64,000 nucleotides of DNA from Balneola sp. (GTDB taxonomy: Bacteria; Bacteroidota; Rhodothermia; Balneolales; Balneolaceae), in the NCBI GenBank assembly GCA_002696035.1, contig NZQV01000010.1:310001-374000 (forward strand), written 5' to 3'. Of this stretch, positions 45,724 through 55,439 are shown piece after piece; the stretch's first letter is position 1; each line of letters opens with the position of its first letter. A program made the translations under genes and the position numbers. The notes under the pieces are model-generated. The model was not told the origin of the DNA. It worked only from the letters and a program-made list of their open reading frames with translations, and searched no databases.

Positions 45724-47394
45724 GTGTTGTCGTACTATTGGTCCGTATACAAATCATATATCTATAAAAATTGTACTTCCGGCGAAGTAGAACGCACCTC
45801 TGTGAGCTACTGGAAAGATCAATTGTTCGCAGCAACGATCTTATATTTTATACCGCTTTGTACGGTTGCACTTATCCCCAGCGTATATTTATCCATAAAA
45901 ATGAACGTGATGGGAATCCTTGTCGCGGATTTCATCACGGTAGGGACCATACTTGGAATGGCTCTGATACCCAACATATCCATATATATTCGGAAAATAT
46001 TATTTAACGGGGCCCTGTATTTTATTTCGGTCGTATTGTTCTTTTTTCTGGGCAACGGTGGGCCCGGGATGCTTTATCTGCTTGCGGTCACCATCTTTGT
46101 AGTCCTCAGCATGGATAGGATCTATGGCTTCATCGTTTTCGGATTCAATACCCTTATCTGTATCGTTTTTGGTTTTTTTATTCATTTCCAAATGCTCGAT
46201 CTGGTTATAAGTACACAATATAAGCTGGATGTATGGATCGCGGTTTCTTCCAATCTTATTTTTTTAAGCGGAACCGCGGTACTGCTGATCCCGCATTTGC
46301 ATAAAGGACTGCAAACCTCTTTTGACGAACAATCGGTGTTGAGGGATGAGCTTAAAAAGTCCATTCAATTGATACAGCACAGTGAGCAGAAATTTAAAGC
46401 ACTGGTTCAGGATGGCTTCGATCTGATTGCGGTGTTGGATGCTGAGGCAAAATATACTTATGTAGCTCCAACCGTTAAGTCGGTATTAGGATTTGATCCT
46501 GAGCAGTTGGTAGGCACTCATGTCTATGATCAGATTCACCCAGACGACCAGGAGCGTGTAGCTGCCAGCCTTTCATATATTGACTATGAAGAGCAGATCG
46601 ATGTTGCTCCGTTTAGGTTTCGTAACAACGATGGAAACTGGCAGTGGATAGAGTCTACGGTTACGAATATGCTTGATAATCCTGCTGTAGAAGGATTTGT
46701 GGCGAATTCACAGGATGTTACAGATCAGATCACTTATCAAAAAGAGCTTGAGGTATCTCTCAAAGAAAAGGAAACGCTCTTAGCGGAGATCCATCACCGG
46801 GTAAAGAATAATCTGGCGATCATTACCAGTATGATGGAGCTTCAGTCAATGGAATCCGGAGACCATGAGCTTCAGCGATCTCTTCGCATAGCTCAACAGC
46901 GTATTCAAACCATTGCTACGATCCACGAGTTGTTGTACAGTGCGGAAAGTCTTTCCTTCATCGATTTTGGTGAGAACATAACCAAGCTTGCCCAAAGCCT
47001 GGAAAACATTTATACCGAAGGCAAAGCAATCACACTCGAGATCGATGTGGACTATGTTCCCATGAATATAAATCAGGCCATTCCCTGTGCATTGATGGTC
47101 AACGAAGTACTGACCAATGCGTATAAACATGCATTTAACGAACAGGAGGAAGGGCACATCGGGATAAAACTATGGGAAGAAGAGGACATGGTCTTGTTAA
47201 GCATAATGGACGACGGAGTTGGCCTGAATAAAAAAGTCGATCAGGAAAAGACCACTTCCATCGGCATGACCCTCATAAATTTGTTGAAACAACAGCTGGA
47301 GGCAGAGCTAAAATTCACCAACCGAAATGGCACGCACTTTGAGCTCCGTTTTAAAAAGGCAGATCTTGTTGAAAGCAAGAATGGGTTTATCTGA
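45724..47394 (+). CDS. Membrane sensor histidine kinase (HisKA_2 type) with PAS domain
   Basis: A 556-aa sensor. About five or six hydrophobic helices occupy residues 35-195. A PAS domain follows (about 223-335; HPDDQERVAA, RFRNNDGNWQWIES). The dimerisation/phosphoacceptor segment is LLAEIHHRVKNNLAIITSMM with the reactive histidine at 357 or 358, the HisKA_2/LytS-like form. The ATPase domain has NEVLTNAYKHAF (N box) and DDGVGL (G box). No response regulator gene is adjacent. The start is uncertain: GTG 45724 or TTG 45727, with no nearby ATG. The signal is unknown. Confidence 0.88.
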   Translation: MLSYYWSVYKSYIYKNCTSGEVERTSVSYWKDQLFAATILYFIPLCTVALIPSVYLSIKMNVMGILVADFITVGTILGMALIPNISIYIRKILFNGALYFISVVLFFFLGNGGPGMLYLLAVTIFVVLSMDRIYGFIVFGFNTLICIVFGFFIHFQMLDLVISTQYKLDVWIAVSSNLIFLSGTAVLLIPHLHKGLQTSFDEQSVLRDELKKSIQLIQHSEQKFKALVQDGFDLIAVLDAEAKYTYVAPTVKSVLGFDPEQLVGTHVYDQIHPDDQERVAASLSYIDYEEQIDVAPFRFRNNDGNWQWIESTVTNMLDNPAVEGFVANSQDVTDQITYQKELEVSLKEKETLLAEIHHRVKNNLAIITSMMELQSMESGDHELQRSLRIAQQRIQTIATIHELLYSAESLSFIDFGENITKLAQSLENIYTEGKAITLEIDVDYVPMNINQAIPCALMVNEVLTNAYKHAFNEQEEGHIGIKLWEEEDMVLLSIMDDGVGLNKKVDQEKTTSIGMTLINLLKQQLEAELKFTNRNGTHFELRFKKADLVESKNGFI

Positions 47395-47443
47395 TCGCTG
47401 GAATAGAACTCATTTAAAAGAAGTAACTCTTGTACGGCACAAA

Positions 47444-47562
47444 CTACTTACAGCCCAATATTAAGGGTATGGGCCAAATGTGAATTAACTTGTTTTGGTG
47501 CTATAAATTTCGCTATTTCAAGTAACCATTACTCTCTGCGCCCAATAAATGCTGTATCTTTA
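47444..47562 (+). other. Decayed attC-like sequence
   Basis: The stretch 47505-47562 is similar to the right half of attC2 (41692-41755): both have ATTTCGCTAxTTCAA-GTAA, then CATxAxTC, then GCGCC and ATAAATGCT/TTAAACGCT blocks. The left end, CTTACAGCCCAATATTAAGGG, partly pairs with the right end (GCGCCCAATAAATGCTGTATC). The terminal core triplet has mutated (GTATC instead of GTTAG). It appears to be an attC remnant no longer able to recombine. Confidence 0.5.
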
Positions 47563-47586
47563 GGCGCAAATTAAACATGGCTCCCA

Positions 47587-48138
47587 ATGATAAAAACGAT
47601 TGAACAAGCTTTCGAATTCATAAAAAAAGTTAAGATCCTCACGGTCTTCTCCAGTGAAAAAGTTGAGCATACATCGCTATGGGATAATGTTGACCTTCCG
47701 GATAAACAACACGGGGAAAAAGGCTGGGGAGAAAAGATGACGGCTGTCTGGACATGGAAGAATCAATTACCGGCTGCGTATCCAAAGGATATATTCTATG
47801 GCAAGATCAAAGGCGGCGTTGCCGTGCTGATGGACATGGGTTATATGATCCAAACTCATTTTCCAAAGGCGTATAAAAATATTCAAACCCTGGATAGCCT
47901 TGCGCAGGATGTATACAGAAGAATTATGGCAGAACCGCTGGAGACGGGCACGCTTCGTGAACAGACCATGGAAGAAGTGGGCTGTACCAAAAGTCAGTTT
48001 GATACCGCATTAAAGAACCTTCAAATTACAATGAATATTGTCAGGATTAATGACGCCCGGCTGGAGCGGGATAGTTGGGTACCCTTCAAAGAATTATATC
48101 TTAATGTCTGGCAGCAATATGAAAACGACGGAATTTGA
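47587..48138 (+). CDS. Small soluble protein, possibly AlkZ-related
   Basis: A 183-aa protein with tryptophan-rich mid-section (TAVWTWKNQLPAAYPKDIFYGKIKGGVAV). It recalls short AlkZ-related proteins, homologous to part of the DNA glycosylase AlkZ, but the similarity is weak and I am not sure. No catalytic motif stands out. The gene starts 24 bases after the decayed attC-like sequence, and its 3' end just overlaps reading frames of the next gene. Confidence 0.6.
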   Translation: MIKTIEQAFEFIKKVKILTVFSSEKVEHTSLWDNVDLPDKQHGEKGWGEKMTAVWTWKNQLPAAYPKDIFYGKIKGGVAVLMDMGYMIQTHFPKAYKNIQTLDSLAQDVYRRIMAEPLETGTLREQTMEEVGCTKSQFDTALKNLQITMNIVRINDARLERDSWVPFKELYLNVWQQYENDGI

Positions 48139-48176
48139 AAGCATTCTATCCAATACGAACCAAATCAAAGGAAAAC

Positions 48177-49025
48177 ATGAAAGCTAAAACCTTACTGCTT
48201 ATTACATTTGCGACTCTTTTACTGGCGTTCAGTCACAAGGATGCGCATAAAAAAGGGGTGTCAGAGGGAAACTTTGATATCGAAAAGGATCTGTTACTCT
48301 TACAATGCGATTTTAAAACGGATGTCGATGATCTTCATACGGTTGCTGCTTTTGCGACTATAATTCATGATTCCCAGTTTTCATCCCTCAATTTTCATGT
48401 GGTTGCCGGCACCTACGGCGTGCAGGAAGGGCTTTATGTTCCGCCGAATCCCTTGCTTCAGCTTGCCTTTGGGGATAACTGGACCGATGCTCATAATGAT
48501 GTAGATGCAGCGGTTCAAAAAGTAAAATCTATTGCGAAACAAACGTTTGCAAACGGAGGGGATATCTGGATCTCAGAAGCCGGCCAATCTGATTTTTCGG
48601 CCCGACTTGTAAAAGCTCTTCAATCTGACCTGTCTGATCTTTCTGTTTTCGAGCGCATTCATATCGTTCAACATTCAGAATGGAATGAAACGGCCGCTTC
48701 CGATGAGAGCCTGGAATTCGTTCAGAACACCACAGATTACCACAAGATACCTGACGGTAACGCAGTAGGAAATGGAACTCCCGGATTCAGAAATCCGGAT
48801 TTTACCCAGTGGGAAAGTAAAGTTTCAAGCCCTGAGTTGAGGGAGATCTGGGAGCTTGCAATTGACATATCCAACGAATACAACGGAAAAGAAGGGCGTT
48901 ATAATAACGAAGCCGTAGCGGCCGGTGGACTTGATTTCTCCGACCTTGCCGCTGTTTGCTGGATCCTGGGGATACACGATGAGATAGAAGATGAAGAAGA
49001 CTTCTTTAACCGTTTCTCCAGTTGA
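48177..49025 (+). CDS. Exported nucleoside-hydrolase-like protein
   Basis: A 282-aa protein with a short signal-like N-terminus (MKAKTLLLITFATLLLAFSH). Near the start is LLLLQCDFKTDVDDLHTVAAFA, resembling the DxDxxxDD calcium-binding motif of inosine-uridine nucleoside hydrolases, and later GGDIWISEAGQSDFS. It could be a sugar-nucleoside hydrolase or a related DUF1593-like fold. ATG 48177 has AAAGGA upstream; the frame extends to TTG 48135, overlapping the previous stop. The active-site asparagine and histidine of known hydrolases are not certain here. Confidence 0.7.
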   Translation: MKAKTLLLITFATLLLAFSHKDAHKKGVSEGNFDIEKDLLLLQCDFKTDVDDLHTVAAFATIIHDSQFSSLNFHVVAGTYGVQEGLYVPPNPLLQLAFGDNWTDAHNDVDAAVQKVKSIAKQTFANGGDIWISEAGQSDFSARLVKALQSDLSDLSVFERIHIVQHSEWNETAASDESLEFVQNTTDYHKIPDGNAVGNGTPGFRNPDFTQWESKVSSPELREIWELAIDISNEYNGKEGRYNNEAVAAGGLDFSDLAAVCWILGIHDEIEDEEDFFNRFSS

Positions 49026-49076
49026 TCTCATTAGTGGGTTTCTAATCAGTACCGTAGGATAAGAAAGGAGGTGCGA

Positions 49077-49313
49077 TTAAGATGAACGAGAAGACAGCCA
49101 CCTGAAAAATCCGCCCACCAACAGGCCGACAAACAAGCATAACAGCCCCAGCATAATATATACGATCACACGATTGGCAAGCTCGAGGGTTCTAAACCCG
49201 ATCGGGTCTAAGATCACAAACAGAAAAAAGAACAGGAGGGAAGGAACCCCAACGGTTACGATATTAAAGATAATAGGGTGTTTTTCGGGAAAGGACTTCA
49301 AAAGATCACTCAT
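49077..49313 (-). CDS. Small two-helix membrane protein
   Basis: A 78-aa protein with two hydrophobic segments (IIFNIVTVGVPSLLFFFLFVIL and VIVYIMLGLLCLFVGLLVGGFF). No family recognised. Its start overlaps the stop of the NlpE-like lipoprotein by a few bases, so the two genes are co-translated. It might help anchor or assist that protein. Confidence 0.65.
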   Translation of the reverse strand: MSDLLKSFPEKHPIIFNIVTVGVPSLLFFFLFVILDPIGFRTLELANRVIVYIMLGLLCLFVGLLVGGFFRWLSSRSS

Positions 49314-49791
49314 TTCGATGTTTAGTTTCAGTCTGTTCTTTTTCTAAAATATAATGTTCAGCTAAGTCACCCGTAATACGGTTGCCGTCCATATCTAATT
49401 TAGCCAGGTAATTTTCGCCTACAAAAAACTGATTGGGCTTTTCAGCATTGTTCAGCGTTATAGTGTTACCCCACTCATTCCATGTAAACGTACCGCCTGC
49501 TATAACCGCGTCAGCTTCACCTCCATGTTCGTATACATTGGTTTGTTCATAGGTGCCATCGTCGTTTAAAATGATCGTCATTTTGATAGCACTACAGGAA
49601 CCACAAGGCAAGGTGCCGGAATAGGTGCCGGCCCAATCGAGGGAGTTTTGTGCATTGTGGATACTGTTTGAGTTTTCTGTTTCTTCAGATATTTGCTCTT
49701 TATTTGTTTCGGATTGAGAACATCCCAAGATTAATAACATTAAAGAAAAAAGAATAGTAAAAACCTGAGTTCGAAATAAAATATGGCTCAT
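49306..49791 (-). CDS. NlpE-like lipoprotein
   Basis: A 161-aa lipoprotein (lipobox LILGC, C24). It contains the NlpE N-terminal motif WAGTYSGTLPCGSC, with the CxxC at residues 63-66, and strands of the copper-resistance/NlpE beta barrel (YEQTNVYEHGGEADAVI, GTFTWNEWGNTITL). In E. coli, NlpE senses surface contact and envelope stress through the Cpx system. No Cpx-like pair is nearby, so only the fold and location can be asserted. Confidence 0.85.
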   Translation of the reverse strand: MSHILFRTQVFTILFSLMLLILGCSQSETNKEQISEETENSNSIHNAQNSLDWAGTYSGTLPCGSCSAIKMTIILNDDGTYEQTNVYEHGGEADAVIAGGTFTWNEWGNTITLNNAEKPNQFFVGENYLAKLDMDGNRITGDLAEHYILEKEQTETKHRNE

Positions 49792-49891
49792 AATAAGCGA
49801 TAAAATAATATTGGATCATTCCCGTGCAAACGAGAATCTAATTATGGCCATAAAATCAGCAGTCGAATCCTAAATGACAATTAGATTTCGG

Positions 49892-49911
49892 GCCTGCCTT
49901 TGCCGGCAGGC
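49892..49911. repeat. GCCTGCC/GGCAGGC hairpin
   Basis: GCCTGCC (49892-49898) and GGCAGGC (49905-49911) pair perfectly around TTTGCC; the nearby CAGGC repeats the arm. The form CCTGCC...GGCAGG is a common dispersed intergenic element in Bacteroidota genomes. It lies between the NlpE-like gene and the downstream end of the MBL-fold gene. Confidence 0.65.
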
Positions 49912-50005
49912 AGGCATTCTCTGCGAAATGACCTCTATACTTTATCAAACGACTTAATCTTAAGTCGAACACATGTTAAAAAGGAATTTCATGGGGATAA
50001 ATAAT

Positions 50006-50851
50006 CTAAACTTCCCTCAAAACAAACTTCTTGTCGTTATCCCGGTCCAGTTTTCCGGCTTTGGCGTGAACCGAATGATAAAACAGCATGAGCGATTGCT
50101 CCTCTAAAGCCTGACGAAGAACCAGTGTTTTAGCTTTTTTGGATTGAACCGGATCCACATCCATTTGGCGCATGGCATAGTGATTGAGATGATGTTCGGA
50201 AGGAATGAGGTCGCCCAAAAAGTAGGCTGATTCTCCGGAATCAGTGATCTTAACGATCTGATGTCCGGGGGTATGTCCACCGGTTCGGATAAGCTCAATT
50301 CCAGGCAGTAATTCAAAATAGGTATCGGTGATCATCACCAGTTTTTCCTCGGCTGCCAGTTTATATAATTCATCCAGGTTATAGCCGCCTCCCTGCGTTT
50401 TCGTGGATTCATTCATCTGCTGCAATGCAAAATACCATTCCTTTTTCTGGAGAAAATAATTGGCGTACGGCATCATTGGTTGTGTTGTCGTATTTCCATC
50501 AACAAAAGTACAACCGGCGGCGTGATCAAAATGAAGATGACTCAAAACAACGTGCGTGATATCGGAGGGGGAGAGCCCGAAAATATCCAGGTTGGTGAGC
50601 AGGTTTGAGGTGTCTTCATACGAACTCCCATGATCCAGTCCCCAGCCCAGCCCGGTATCCAAAAGCACATTATGCTTGCCATCACGGATCAGAATGGGAT
50701 TGATGCCAATAGAGCTGGATTTACTTGGAATAGCAAATGGGGCAGATTTTGCCCTGATCTCACTACCTTCAGACTTCTGGAATACGCCATCCTTGAAGAC
50801 TTCAAAAATACCTTCACTGAGCTGTTCTATTTCAAACCGGCCAACATTCAT
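50006..50851 (-). CDS. MBL-fold metallohydrolase
   Basis: A 281-aa metallo-beta-lactamase-fold protein. The metal-binding HxHxDH motif is at H105, H107, D109 and H110 (SHLHFDHAAGC), followed by the H in GGHTPGHQ and DLIPSEHHLNH. The fold covers lactonases, glyoxalase II and other hydrolases; the acidic SLGxGW region (DTGLGWGLDHG) is typical. No signal peptide. The ATG lies six bases after the sppA stop on the same strand, so they form an operon. Substrate unknown. Confidence 0.87.
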   Translation of the reverse strand: MNVGRFEIEQLSEGIFEVFKDGVFQKSEGSEIRAKSAPFAIPSKSSSIGINPILIRDGKHNVLLDTGLGWGLDHGSSYEDTSNLLTNLDIFGLSPSDITHVVLSHLHFDHAAGCTFVDGNTTTQPMMPYANYFLQKKEWYFALQQMNESTKTQGGGYNLDELYKLAAEEKLVMITDTYFELLPGIELIRTGGHTPGHQIVKITDSGESAYFLGDLIPSEHHLNHYAMRQMDVDPVQSKKAKTLVLRQALEEQSLMLFYHSVHAKAGKLDRDNDKKFVLREV

Positions 50852-50857
50852 ACGCTT

Positions 50858-52648
50858 TTATTTGATGGTGATTTCTGTGGGGAGGATCATCCAGTTTTGC
50901 CCGGCGGGTTGATCCATCAGCATGCGGATGGTTTTAATTTCTTTGGTTTGTTCAAAAGGAATCCAGCTATGCAGGTAGGATTGTATCTTTGCCTGCGATC
51001 CCGACATCAGGGCTTCAAAAAGTCCTTTCTCTTTGGGATAATTCTCGATGCGATATTCATCGATCTCCGCCATTTCTGCAGCCATGGCAACCGCATCTTC
51101 CAGGGATCCAAGTTTATCTACCAATCCAACTTCCATGGCATCAGCTCCGGTCCAGACCCGACCCTGAGCCACTTCGTGCACTTCATCGCGGGTCATGCCC
51201 CGGTTTTCAGCTACGCGACCTAAGAACACTTCATATCCATTCTCCACATTTTGCTGTATGATGCGTTCTTCGGCAGGAGTGAAAGGATCTGTGAGGTCGA
51301 GCAGGTCTGCATATCTGTGCGATTTGATCACTTCAAAATCGAGGCCAATTTTGTCCTCGGTAAGTTCCTGAACATTGAACAGCAGGTTAAAGATGCCGAT
51401 GGAGCCGGTGATGGTGTTGGGACCGGCCATTACGCTGTCAGCGCCCATCGCCATATAATATCCACCGGAGGCAGCTACAGCTCCCATATAAGCGATCACG
51501 GGTTTTTCTTTGGAAGTTTCGCGAATGGAATTCCAGATCAGATCAGAAGTGGTCGCTGAACCACCCGGACTATTGATATGAACGACGATGGCTTTCACGG
51601 TGGAGCGATCGAGGGCTTCATCGAGCTGTTTTTGCACATTTGAGGCGGTGATAAATCCCGAGTTACCCAGTGGCGATTCATTTCCTAATTCAGGCATGAT
51701 CGCTCCGTCTGTATAAATAACGGCAACACGATCTTGAGAGGAGGGCAGGTCCACCCCGGCTGTTGAAGCTGGAATTTTTGCATAACTCTGGAAACTGATG
51801 GTTTCGATCTCATCATCATCTGCAAGCCCAAGGCGGGTTTTTAGCATTCGTTCTACATCACTTTCAAAAGCAAGGGAGTCTATCAATCCGTTTTCGTGGG
51901 CAAACTGAAGTCGGTTTACGGGCTCGGAGTTTAACATCTGGTTTACTTCATCCACAGATTTTCCGGTCCGTTCTGCTATAGCTGTGATGAATGTGTCCGT
52001 TGCCCTTCCCATGATCTCTTCCATTTGATCACGGCTTTCTGGAGAAGCTGAGGTTTGTAAGAAAGGCTCAACGGCTGATTTATATTTCCCAACCCGAAAG
52101 ATCTCAGGCTCAATGCCAATTTTGTCGAGCATATCTGCATAGAACGACATCTGGGAAACAAATCCATCAAACTCAAAATTGGTGTTGGGTGGGCTGAAAA
52201 CACTGTCGGCCAGCGAAGCCAGATAATAGCTTTGCTCATTCATGCCAATGTCATCAGTACTGAAATACAGGAATTTTCCGCTTTCTTTGTAATTCTTTAA
52301 ATAGGTGTAAGCTTGCTCAAGATTAGCCCATGATTCAGCCAGCATATTGGCCTTCACCCAAACGCCTTTGATACGGTCGTCTGCTGCGGCTTTTTCGAGA
52401 TTTTCTTTCAAGTTGACCAGCGATACTTTGTTGGCAGCATTCGGGTTGAAATAGCTTTCAACCGGACTTGGGACAGCATAAGCGGGGATGGTGCCGGTCA
52501 TTTCAATGGTGAGAACGCTGTTGTTTTTCACCTCTGGAAGGGGCTCGGACGAGCTGGATGCGATCACAATAAAAAATGCGATCAGCAGTACAACAAAAGA
52601 AGTAAAAATGCCTAAGCAGGAGGCTAAAAACGATTTAAAAAAAGTCAT
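50858..52648 (-). CDS. sppA: Signal peptide peptidase SppA (67K type)
   Basis: A 596-aa membrane-anchored serine protease that degrades cleaved signal peptides. One N-terminal transmembrane helix (SFVVLLIAFFIVIASS) is followed by two tandem SppA domains. The catalytic lysine is K190 in RVGKYKSAVEPF, the nucleophile S394 in VAASGGYYMAMGAD, consistent with the Lys/Ser dyad of the long form. INSPGGSATTSD is the substrate-groove segment. The MBL gene follows after six bases. Confidence 0.95.
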   Translation of the reverse strand: MTFFKSFLASCLGIFTSFVVLLIAFFIVIASSSSEPLPEVKNNSVLTIEMTGTIPAYAVPSPVESYFNPNAANKVSLVNLKENLEKAAADDRIKGVWVKANMLAESWANLEQAYTYLKNYKESGKFLYFSTDDIGMNEQSYYLASLADSVFSPPNTNFEFDGFVSQMSFYADMLDKIGIEPEIFRVGKYKSAVEPFLQTSASPESRDQMEEIMGRATDTFITAIAERTGKSVDEVNQMLNSEPVNRLQFAHENGLIDSLAFESDVERMLKTRLGLADDDEIETISFQSYAKIPASTAGVDLPSSQDRVAVIYTDGAIMPELGNESPLGNSGFITASNVQKQLDEALDRSTVKAIVVHINSPGGSATTSDLIWNSIRETSKEKPVIAYMGAVAASGGYYMAMGADSVMAGPNTITGSIGIFNLLFNVQELTEDKIGLDFEVIKSHRYADLLDLTDPFTPAEERIIQQNVENGYEVFLGRVAENRGMTRDEVHEVAQGRVWTGADAMEVGLVDKLGSLEDAVAMAAEMAEIDEYRIENYPKEKGLFEALMSGSQAKIQSYLHSWIPFEQTKEIKTIRMLMDQPAGQNWMILPTEITIK

Positions 52649-52766
52649 GATTGATAATTATTTACGGTACTTTCTGAGTGAAATTGGAATGAATCCAAAG
52701 CTGGATTCTGTTTGCAGAACTTAGTAAAAGTTCATCATCATTCCATTTGAAATCAGGAAGAAGTTT

Positions 52767-54371
52767 ATGCCAAATTTTGATGCCATTGTAATAGGTTCGG
52801 GCCATAACGGATTGGTTACGGCCTGCTATCTTGCCAGGAACAATTATAAAGTTTTGGTGCTTGAGAGAGATTCCACGATCGGGGGAGCCGTGCGGACCGA
52901 GACGATGTTTGAGTCTGAGGAAAATCCCAATGGATTCCGGATGGATGTAGGATCATCGGTGCATATTATGATCCACCAAACCGGGATCATTGAAGAGCTG
53001 GAACTTGAGAAATACGGGCTTGAATATATTGACATGGATCCGATCATGTCGTATCCCGTTCCCACAGGAAAAGGAGTGATCCACTTTTGGAAAGATATTG
53101 AGCGTACGCTTGAATCCATCTCTAAAGTGGCCCCCGAGGATGTTGAGAATTACAAGGAGTTCATCGATTTCTGGGGAAGGATCAACAAGGGAGTGTTGAA
53201 GGCCTTTATGTCGAAGCCGGCGGCGGGCAGTTTATTTGCTGAATTGACCAAAGCGCAGATCCGCGAAGGTTCTATGTTCAAGAAAGGCGAGCAGCAGGCG
53301 GGACTTCAGAAGATCCTTTCCAGCTATGGCAAAGTAGTGGACGATGCGTTTGAGTCGCCACATATGAAAGCAGCCATTATGTGGTTTGCAGCACAATCTG
53401 GTCCGTTACCCGACCATTCCGCCACGGGCGATTTTGCCGGATGGCAGTCGATGTTACACGAAAGTGGAGCCAAACATCCCAAAGGCGGAAGCGGTATGCT
53501 CACCCAGGCTATGAAGAATATGATCGAAGCTCATGGTGGAGAAGTCAGAGCCGATCACCCCATCCAAAAGATCCTCATCGAAAACGGCAAGGCGATCGGG
53601 GTTCAAACGGAAAATGGGGAAGAGTTTAGCGCTAATATCATTGTCTCGAATGCCCATGTCCAAACTACGATGATGAAAATGGTGGGGCGGGATCACCTGG
53701 ATGACTCTATGTTCAAGAAAGTAGAAGACATCAATGTGGGAAATGGTTTTGGTATGGTGATTCGCTGCGCAGTGGAAGAATTACCGGAATACACGGCGGC
53801 TCCAGGAGACCCGCATATCCATAATGGCATTCAGCTGCTTGCTCCATCGGTGCAGTACATGAATAATGCGATCGGTGATTACATGCATAAGCTTCCTCCC
53901 GAGAAGCCTGCTGTACTCTGTATGACGTTCTCAAAGATTGATCCTGACGTGGCCAAAGATGGAAAACATACGTTGTTTGCCTGGGCACAGTGGCATCCGT
54001 ATGAGTTGGCCAATGGAATGCATTGGGACGATATCCGAGAGCGGGAAGCCCAGAAGATCTACGATGTGGTTACCGATTACGCCCCAAATATGAAAGGCAA
54101 ACTCATTGACTGGTATATTCAGTCTCCGCTGGATATTGAGCGGAAACACGGGCTGCTGAAAGGCAATGTAATGCATGTTGAAATGAGTTTTGATCAGATG
54201 TTCATGTTTCGTCCTATTCCGGAAATGAGTCAGTACGAAACTCCTATCAAAAATTTATATTTGGCCAGTGCTTCTTGTCACCCGGGAGGAGGCGTTTTCG
54301 GCGCAGCGGGACACAATGCAGCCCGGGTCATTCTGAAGAAACACCGAAAGAAATTTTTCTCATTTAGTTAA
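52767..54371 (+). CDS. FAD-dependent oxidoreductase of the PYROXD2/phytoene-desaturase-like family
   Basis: A 534-aa flavoprotein. The N-terminal binding motif is AIVIGSGHNGLVTACYLA followed by LERDSTIGGAVRTET; the C-terminal FAD segment is LYLASASCHPGGGVFGAAGHN. The arrangement matches the PYROXD2-type branch rather than true phytoene desaturases. Substrate unknown. It is divergent from sppA across 118 bases and is followed, after nine bases, by alanine racemase on the same strand. Confidence 0.87.
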   Translation: MPNFDAIVIGSGHNGLVTACYLARNNYKVLVLERDSTIGGAVRTETMFESEENPNGFRMDVGSSVHIMIHQTGIIEELELEKYGLEYIDMDPIMSYPVPTGKGVIHFWKDIERTLESISKVAPEDVENYKEFIDFWGRINKGVLKAFMSKPAAGSLFAELTKAQIREGSMFKKGEQQAGLQKILSSYGKVVDDAFESPHMKAAIMWFAAQSGPLPDHSATGDFAGWQSMLHESGAKHPKGGSGMLTQAMKNMIEAHGGEVRADHPIQKILIENGKAIGVQTENGEEFSANIIVSNAHVQTTMMKMVGRDHLDDSMFKKVEDINVGNGFGMVIRCAVEELPEYTAAPGDPHIHNGIQLLAPSVQYMNNAIGDYMHKLPPEKPAVLCMTFSKIDPDVAKDGKHTLFAWAQWHPYELANGMHWDDIREREAQKIYDVVTDYAPNMKGKLIDWYIQSPLDIERKHGLLKGNVMHVEMSFDQMFMFRPIPEMSQYETPIKNLYLASASCHPGGGVFGAAGHNAARVILKKHRKKFFSFS

Positions 54372-54380
54372 AGTAATTCA

Positions 54381-55439
54381 TTGAATTCTGTTTTATACAT
54401 ACATCTCAGCAAACTTCAGCAAAACCTGAATGTGGTAAATTCCATGATCGGTGAGGGCGTTCAGCGCATGGCAGTGGTGAAGGATGATGCCTATGGCCAC
54501 GGCATGATTCCCCTTGCAAAATTTCTGCAGGATAAAGTGGAATGGTTTTGTGTGGCCACTATCGAGGAGGCTGTTGAATTGAGAGAAGCCGGAATTACCA
54601 ATCCTGTTCTTGTTTTTGAGATTCCCAAGAAAGGAAAAGAGCATATTTATGCGGAACAGAACATCACAGCGAGTATCTCTGATCTCTCGGTTTTTGAGCG
54701 GCTTGAACCGGGAACCGATTGTCACCTTCATTTTGATACGGGGATGATGCGGTTGGGGATGTTGCCTTCTGAGGCTAAAAAAGCACTTCAGATGATGGAT
54801 CAGTTTCCCAGGCTAAACTATTCAGGCTTGTACACTCATTTTGCGAATGCGGATGGAAATGCTAGTCCAACCGTGTCTGTACAACTTGAGCAATTCAGAA
54901 ATATTCGTTCTCAATTTCCTAAGAATCTGTTCACTCATACATCCAACAGTGCCGGGGTTCTTTATCATCATGAAAAAGGACTATTTGATGGAGTTCGACC
55001 GGGCATCTCATTATATGGTTATTCTCCGGGTGATGAGATTGATGGCCTTCAACCCATAGCAGAGTGGAGATCAAAACTGGTGCAGGTGAAGCCTATAAAA
55101 CAGGGTGAGGCTGTGGGGTATGGAAGTCGCTGGAAAGCACCTGAGGATGGTTGGCTGGGTATCGTCCCGGTAGGTTATTCTGATGGCGTTTTTAGATTAT
55201 TGAGTGGCAAAATTCAGGTTGAAGTTGAGGGCACGTTGTACCCTCAGGCAGGGACCATCAGCATGGATTACATGGCGGTCTTTTTGGGAGAGAAGAAATT
55301 TGAATACGGAACAGAAGTAACCATTCTGAGAGATGGGATGTTATCCGCAAAAAAATGGGCGGAGCTGACAGATACCATTTCTTATGAGATCACGACAGCT
55401 ATCGCCCCGAAAGTGAAAAGAGTGTATCTGGATCAGTAA
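54381..55439 (+). CDS. alr: Alanine racemase
   Basis: A 352-aa PLP enzyme that makes D-alanine for peptidoglycan. The PLP lysine is K34 in AVVKDDAYGHG (usually VKANAYGHG), the second catalytic residue is probably Y247 in EAVGYGSRW, and TGMMRLGM and IVPVGYSDGVFR are family landmarks. Translation appears to start at TTG 54381; no ATG gives a complete N-terminus. The 3' end overlaps the convergent FKBP gene by seven bases. Length fits the family. Confidence 0.93.
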   Translation: MNSVLYIHLSKLQQNLNVVNSMIGEGVQRMAVVKDDAYGHGMIPLAKFLQDKVEWFCVATIEEAVELREAGITNPVLVFEIPKKGKEHIYAEQNITASISDLSVFERLEPGTDCHLHFDTGMMRLGMLPSEAKKALQMMDQFPRLNYSGLYTHFANADGNASPTVSVQLEQFRNIRSQFPKNLFTHTSNSAGVLYHHEKGLFDGVRPGISLYGYSPGDEIDGLQPIAEWRSKLVQVKPIKQGEAVGYGSRWKAPEDGWLGIVPVGYSDGVFRLLSGKIQVEVEGTLYPQAGTISMDYMAVFLGEKKFEYGTEVTILRDGMLSAKKWAELTDTISYEITTAIAPKVKRVYLDQ

